Both the position numbers and the translations under genes were made by a program. Of a DNA stretch of 34,786 nucleotides, positions 30,984-34,786 are shown piece by piece (the first letter of the stretch is position 1; each line of letters opens with the position of its first letter). The stretch covers positions 1-34,786 of the forward strand of contig CANGMZ010000023.1 of the NCBI GenBank assembly GCA_947454715.1, written 5' to 3'. The notes below the pieces were generated by a model. That model ran no database searches. It saw only the letters and a program-made list of their open reading frames with translations, and was not told the DNA's origin. This DNA is from Chitinophagaceae bacterium. Lineage in GTDB: Bacteria; Bacteroidota; Bacteroidia; Chitinophagales; Chitinophagaceae.

Positions 30984-32038
30984 GACCTTTTTTCTTTTAA
31001 AACTTCTTGTATTTTGCGGGCAAAGTAAGCATTTTTTTGCGGATTGCGCAAACTTAATTTTTTATACATTTCAATTGCCTGATCATATTTACCTTGTTTC
31101 ATATGAATATCAGCAAGCGATTCACTGGCAAGTCCCTCTTCTTTAGCAATTGAGTTGACTGCCATTTCAAATACATTCTCCGGTATTTCATCATTTTCCT
31201 CTTCCAATGCAGCGGCCAATTTTTCTTTTTGCCACATTGTTCGCACGGCTTTCTGATCTTCGAGATCAGCATTCTTTCTTTCGGATGTATTCTTAAAATG
31301 CAATAACCACTCTGTAAAACTCATCATCACCATCAGCGATTTTTCTACGCTATCCTCTTCTGCTTTTACTTTAAACTCATCAATATTATCGGGCATATCT
31401 CTCGATATCTTTATTCCCTGTTGCATGAAATAATCATCTGACTGGGAAGGCATAAATAAGTGCTCTTCCGCTTTCGCCTGCTCATTACTTATTACTTCAG
31501 GCTCAGGTATTATTTCTTCTTTTAGCTCTTCTTTGACATCTGTCATCACGATTTTTTCTATTGTCTCTTCTACTCTCTCCTGCTCTATGTCTTCAATTAC
31601 TTCGTGTTCCGCATCAATAACTTCAGGTTCTACAATCATATCTTGCTCCGGCTCCACAACAAAAGGTTCTTCTGCTATCGGAGGTTCTACAGACAACACA
31701 TCTTCCTGTTCAATTGCAATAATGGTTTCAGATACCGGTAATTCCATTTCTTCAGCCTCTGGTGCTACAATTTGTATCTTTTTAGTAACAGGCTTTACAA
31801 CACCATTAATGTGATCTAAAAACAATAACCAATTACCCGTGTATGGATAGGCAGCGGTAAGCATATCAGTAGAATATGCTTTCTTTTTGTGACTGCCCGC
31901 GGCCCTTATATAACGAGCAGGAATGAAATAAGGGTATTTCTGGCGAAAACCGGCAACAAGCTTCTTAGTGCCTTCATTGGCTGATGAAGGCGTTTTTAAT
32001 AAACCGGAAATAACTTTAATGGCATTTTTATCTGTCAT
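30980..32038 (-). CDS. Acidic protein with C-terminal TPR, between lptE and secG
   Basis: 352 aa, soluble, no signal peptide. The N-terminal part (about 1-85) has a conserved-looking block, GFRQKYPYFIPARYIRAAGS and YPYTGNWLLFLDHI. The middle (about 90-185) is highly acidic with Glu/Val/Ile runs and probably disordered. A helical part follows (MSFTEWLLHFKNTSE), and the last 50 residues form one or two TPRs (ASESLADIHMKQGKYDQAIE and MYKKLSLRNP). It lies 10 bp after lptE and overlaps secG. Such TPR proteins occur at this place in related Bacteroidota as far as I recall, but no function is known to me. Confidence 0.75.
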   Translation of the reverse strand: MTDKNAIKVISGLLKTPSSANEGTKKLVAGFRQKYPYFIPARYIRAAGSHKKKAYSTDMLTAAYPYTGNWLLFLDHINGVVKPVTKKIQIVAPEAEEMELPVSETIIAIEQEDVLSVEPPIAEEPFVVEPEQDMIVEPEVIDAEHEVIEDIEQERVEETIEKIVMTDVKEELKEEIIPEPEVISNEQAKAEEHLFMPSQSDDYFMQQGIKISRDMPDNIDEFKVKAEEDSVEKSLMVMMSFTEWLLHFKNTSERKNADLEDQKAVRTMWQKEKLAAALEEENDEIPENVFEMAVNSIAKEEGLASESLADIHMKQGKYDQAIEMYKKLSLRNPQKNAYFARKIQEVLKEKRS

Positions 32039-32048
32039 AATATGATGG

Positions 32049-32549
32049 CTACCAGTTTACGAATGCTTTATTAAATATATCGTCGGCAAGCTGATTGCCA
32101 ATATCTTCTATCAATGTGTTCTCCACATTTTGCAAAACCTGAGTGGCGTCAAAATCTGAAAAACGAGTAAACGTTTGTGAAAAATTTGCCTTTTCGTTCT
32201 TACGGTTCTTAAACGTAACCTTTATGGATATCGTCAACCTGTTTTTGGTAGCAGTCTGCACATTAGTAGCACCGGTAACCGTAACCGTATAACCTACAAT
32301 AGCTCCGCTAATGTCATAATCAGCATCATCCTTGGTCACCGAACGGAGACCAGTTTGCGATAAGATACGGCTTCTCAGCTTATCTGTAAGCGTCGAAGCC
32401 AGACTTGGCACTACATTCTGTGCCTTATTTTCGAGCAGGTGTATATTTATATCCTTACCCTCAATAGTGGCACCGGAAAAACTGTAGATTTTACAGCCTG
32501 CCAATGACATTAATAATATAACTGATAATAAGAGGTTCCTGAAACCCAT
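32049..32549 (-). CDS. lptE: LPS-assembly lipoprotein LptE
   Basis: 166 aa. Plugs the LptD barrel and helps place lipopolysaccharide in the outer leaflet. Lipoprotein signal MGFRNLLLSVILLMSLAGC with lipidated Cys19. The mature part starts KIYSFSGATIEGKDINIHLL and contains LASTLTDKLRSRILSQTGL, a beta-alpha pattern matching the Bacteroidota LptE family, then DYDISGAIVGYTVTVTGA and a C-terminal helix with NTLIEDIGNQLADDIFNKAF. Family membership is likely from pattern and gene order; overall identity to proteobacterial LptE is low. A TAATTTTG box is only 7 bp upstream of the ATG, so a leaderless or nearly leaderless mRNA is possible. Confidence 0.88.
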   Translation of the reverse strand: MGFRNLLLSVILLMSLAGCKIYSFSGATIEGKDINIHLLENKAQNVVPSLASTLTDKLRSRILSQTGLRSVTKDDADYDISGAIVGYTVTVTGATNVQTATKNRLTISIKVTFKNRKNEKANFSQTFTRFSDFDATQVLQNVENTLIEDIGNQLADDIFNKAFVNW

Positions 32550-32556
32550 AAGGGTG

Positions 32557-32576
32557 CAAAATTAGGTTAATAACCT
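32557..32576 (-). promoter_or_regulatory. lptE -7 box with adjacent inverted repeat
   Basis: On the minus strand TAATTTTG (plus 32557-32564) precedes the ATG by 7 bp. Partly overlapping it, plus-strand AGGTTA-A-TAACCT (32564-32576) forms an inverted repeat related to the palindrome before the nucleoside transporter at 14936. It would sit across the core promoter. Confidence 0.45.
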
Positions 32577-32648
32577 GATTTTAAGGACTGGTAATTTGAA
32601 CAAAGTAAAGTTAATTCTTATTCAGCATGACAGACTGCTAATATAAGT

Positions 32649-33083
32649 TTAGTTTTTCTTTAATTCTTCAATGCTATTATTAGGGTGTGTGCTGCCATTG
32701 TGACAAGTAACACAGGTAACTTGTTTCAACTTACCGTCACCTATTTTTCCAATACGATCATTGAGTTCTGCCGTCATTTTAATCATATCACGAGTAATCT
32801 CCTTCTCTTTCACTTTATCAGAAGCAAAATCCATTCTTGGGCGATCACTTCCTTCTACAGGGTGAGCCTCGTGGCAATAATTACAACGAACACCCAATGC
32901 CTTAGAATAATTACGCATAGCATTGTGCAAATCTTGCTCTGAAATATCTTTAGGCAATACTTTCAGATTCTCCGGCTTATCGTCGTGATCCCGTTGTGCT
33001 TTTTGTGCATAAGCTTGCGCCACTATCATAGCAGCGGCAACTATAGTTATGGTAATTGCTTTTTTACTGATTAAAATGCCCAT
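32649..33083 (-). CDS. Diheme c-type cytochrome of the photosynthetic-reaction-centre-cytochrome (CytoC_RC) family
   Basis: 144 aa. Signal peptide of about 26 residues (AAAMIVAQAYAQ before cleavage). Two heme-binding motifs: CNYCH (67-71) and CVTCH (124-128). The block NLKVLPKDISEQDLHNAMRN then YSKALGVRCNYCHE and the spacing to the second heme match the reaction-centre cytochrome family, which is also found in non-phototrophic Bacteroidota and Acidobacteriota. No photosynthesis or oxidase gene is adjacent. It is likely a periplasmic electron carrier; the partner is unknown. An inverted repeat AATGAA-TGTG-TTCATT lies at 33101-33116, 17 bp before the ATG. Confidence 0.88.
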   Translation of the reverse strand: MGILISKKAITITIVAAAMIVAQAYAQKAQRDHDDKPENLKVLPKDISEQDLHNAMRNYSKALGVRCNYCHEAHPVEGSDRPRMDFASDKVKEKEITRDMIKMTAELNDRIGKIGDGKLKQVTCVTCHNGSTHPNNSIEELKKN

Positions 33084-33149
33084 GAAGTATCTTCTATTAA
33101 AATGAATGTGTTCATTAAAGTTAATAAAAATTACATCAAGTAGACAATT

Positions 33150-34786
33150 CTATGACAAATATTTACCTTCAATAGGCATTCTACGACCAATACCAAAAGA
33201 TTTGGGTGACACTCTGATTATCGGGCAAAACTGGTTCCGCTTGTATTCATTCATATTCACCAAACGTGTTATCCGCTTTACCAGAGCTTCATCAAATCCG
33301 GCAGCAATAATCTCTTTAGGTCCTTGTCTGCGCTCAATATATAAGTATAATATCGGATCAAGAACAGAATAATCAGGTAAACTGTCGCTGTCTTTTTGTC
33401 CCGGTCTCAATTCAGCACTTGGTGCTTTATCAATAATATTTTGAGGAATTATCTCTTTATTTCTATTAACATATCTGGCGAGTGCATAAACTTGCTCTTT
33501 ATATAAATCGCCTAATATCCCCAAGCCTCCGGCCATGTCACCATAGAGGGTACCGTATCCTGTAGCCAGTTCACTCTTATTCGAAGTATTGAGCAATATT
33601 GCGCCAAATTTATTGGAGAGCGCCATTACAAATGCTCCTCTTATACGCGACTGTAAATTCTCCTCTGCTACACTGAAAGGCAAATCACCAAAAACAGGAG
33701 CAAGCGATATACTGTATGCTTCAAACACATCTTTAATGGCTATGAGATCAAAATGACCACCAAGATTTTGCGACAATTTCACGGCATCACTTACAGAATG
33801 ATCTGTTGAAAATTGCGATGGCAGCAATAATGCATTTACATTTTCTGCTCCCAATGCCTCACTTGCAACCGCTAGCACTACTGCACTATCAATACCGCCT
33901 GATGAGGCAACAATGGCTTTCTTAAAGCCCATTTTTCTGAAGTAATCTCTGATGCCAGTAAGTAATGCCTGATGTATCTTATCAATACTTTTTAACGGGT
34001 CTAGCTTTTCCGGCATTAATTGTATTGCAGGCACTTTCTCTGCTGCACAAACAACTGTTCCTGATAAAGTACCATCATTATTAAACACAACAGATTGCAT
34101 GTCTTCTGCGAAATATGACATTTCGGTAATAATGTTACCTGACGCATCCATTGCCAAAGAACCACCATCAAACACAATATCTGTATGCGCACCAATTGTA
34201 TTGCAGTAAACCATTGGCAGTTTGTATTGCAATACGTTTTGCTTCACCATTGCCTTGCGGCTGTCGGCATGAACATAATCGAACGGAGATGCACTAAGGT
34301 TAATCATAATATCCGGCTGTTGCTTAATCAGCTCATCCATCGGACAATTCCTATACAGCGGATCTTCACTCAGGTTCCAGATATCTTCGCAAATAGTTAC
34401 CGCAAGTTTTTTGCCTTTAAAATCTAAAACATTCCAATTGTATGCTGGTTCAAAATAACGGTACTCATCAAAGATGTCGTAATTAGGCAGTAATGTTTTG
34501 CTAACAATACCCTTTATCTCATTTTCATAGAGCAGAAACGCACTATTAAAAAGATTTTTGCCAGCAGGTTTACTATTTCTAGACGGACAACCTACTAAAA
34601 CACCAATTGTATCTGCGACCTTTCTGATGCGTTCAATTGCAGCCAGACCGGCCTCGATAAAATCGTTGAATTCAAGAAAATCTCTTGGCGGATAACCACA
34701 TACAGACAATTCAGAGAACACAATCAAGTCACCTTCATTACGCTTTGCCTCTTCTATTGCTGCTATTATTTTATCTGTATTGGCCT
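33150..34786 (-). CDS. nadE: Glutamine-dependent NAD+ synthetase, 5' end outside window
   Basis: 545 residues are visible; the frame runs through the window end in the expected N-terminal pattern (ANTDKIIAAIEEAKRNEGD then LIVFSELSVCGYPPRD), so about 20 residues are missing. A TTG at 34727 should not be used as the start. The N-terminal nitrilase-type glutaminase has the Glu of FSELS, the Lys of SKTLLPNYDIFDEYRYF and the nucleophile Cys of LAVTICEDIWN. The C-terminal synthetase has the ATP-binding SSGGIDSAVVLAVASEALG and LLNTSNKSELATGYGTLYGD. It makes NAD from deamido-NAD using glutamine nitrogen. Order is glutaminase then synthetase, as in the NadE2 type. The C-terminus KRNQFCPIIRVSPKSFGIGR is typical. 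Confidence 0.95.
   Translation of the reverse strand, partial: ANTDKIIAAIEEAKRNEGDLIVFSELSVCGYPPRDFLEFNDFIEAGLAAIERIRKVADTIGVLVGCPSRNSKPAGKNLFNSAFLLYENEIKGIVSKTLLPNYDIFDEYRYFEPAYNWNVLDFKGKKLAVTICEDIWNLSEDPLYRNCPMDELIKQQPDIMINLSASPFDYVHADSRKAMVKQNVLQYKLPMVYCNTIGAHTDIVFDGGSLAMDASGNIITEMSYFAEDMQSVVFNNDGTLSGTVVCAAEKVPAIQLMPEKLDPLKSIDKIHQALLTGIRDYFRKMGFKKAIVASSGGIDSAVVLAVASEALGAENVNALLLPSQFSTDHSVSDAVKLSQNLGGHFDLIAIKDVFEAYSISLAPVFGDLPFSVAEENLQSRIRGAFVMALSNKFGAILLNTSNKSELATGYGTLYGDMAGGLGILGDLYKEQVYALARYVNRNKEIIPQNIIDKAPSAELRPGQKDSDSLPDYSVLDPILYLYIERRQGPKEIIAAGFDEALVKRITRLVNMNEYKRNQFCPIIRVSPKSFGIGRRMPIEGKYLS

Noticed and set aside
31533..31814. Ser/Thr/Ile-rich 93-codon plus-strand frame
   Set aside because: Mirror of the Glu/Val-rich low-complexity segment of the TPR protein on the minus strand.

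Overview
The window looks like chromosomal core sequence of a Bacteroidota bacterium, most likely from the Chitinophagales/Sphingobacteriales side of the phylum. DNA is AT-rich. Clear Shine-Dalgarno sites are rare, and many genes are preceded by the Bacteroidota sigma box TAnnTTTG. The gene content also fits: a LytS/LytTR pair, a bacterial RRM protein, lptE next to secG, FemAB-like, SUMF-domain and CarboxypepD_reg-like proteins, and RecQ of about 630 aa. I see no rRNA, tRNA, CRISPR array, insertion sequence or prophage.

Layout. 1-1281 (minus) is a TPR sensor protein cut by the window edge. 1578-4491 (plus) is an envelope-sensing regulatory operon: LiaF-like membrane protein, DUF4288-like small protein, LytS-type kinase and LytTR regulator. 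A 13-bp direct repeat with a 21-bp period lies upstream and is a good candidate site for that regulator. 4781-5239 is an RRM RNA-binding protein followed by a hairpin-rich gap. 5767-6306 is an orphan lipoprotein converging on a cysteine desulfurase. 7630-10528 (minus) holds two small membrane proteins, recQ and an uncharacterised protein with a possible HolD-like tail. 10713-13424 (plus) holds ilvE, accD and smpB, each probably with its own promoter. They converge on trmD and rimM (minus). 14962-16194 is a CNT nucleoside transporter running tail to tail with folK, which overlaps a TonB-C-like periplasmic protein.

17309-21414 (plus) holds a FemAB/GNAT-like protein, rluD, tatA and a lytic transglycosylase. 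21589-23947 is a tandem pair of geranylgeranyl-reductase-family FAD oxidoreductases. After a CarboxypepD_reg-like protein (minus) come mrp, a secreted SUMF-domain protein, a SpoU RNA methyltransferase and a LuxC-like acyl-CoA reductase (plus). The remainder is minus strand: argS, the lptE-TPR-secG operon, a diheme cytochrome of the reaction-centre-cytochrome family, and nadE, whose 5' end lies outside the window.

Most of the window is housekeeping: tRNA and rRNA maturation, translation, fatty acid, folate, NAD and Fe-S metabolism, and envelope transport. The less ordinary material is the LiaF/LytTR operon with its repeat, the RRM locus with its hairpins, the 20-bp tandem operator-like repeat at 5561-5600, the duplicated oxidoreductases, and a recurrent TAnnTTTG box so close to some start codons that leaderless mRNAs are likely. 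I did not find an obvious new defence or mobile system. All family calls come from reading motifs, with no database search.
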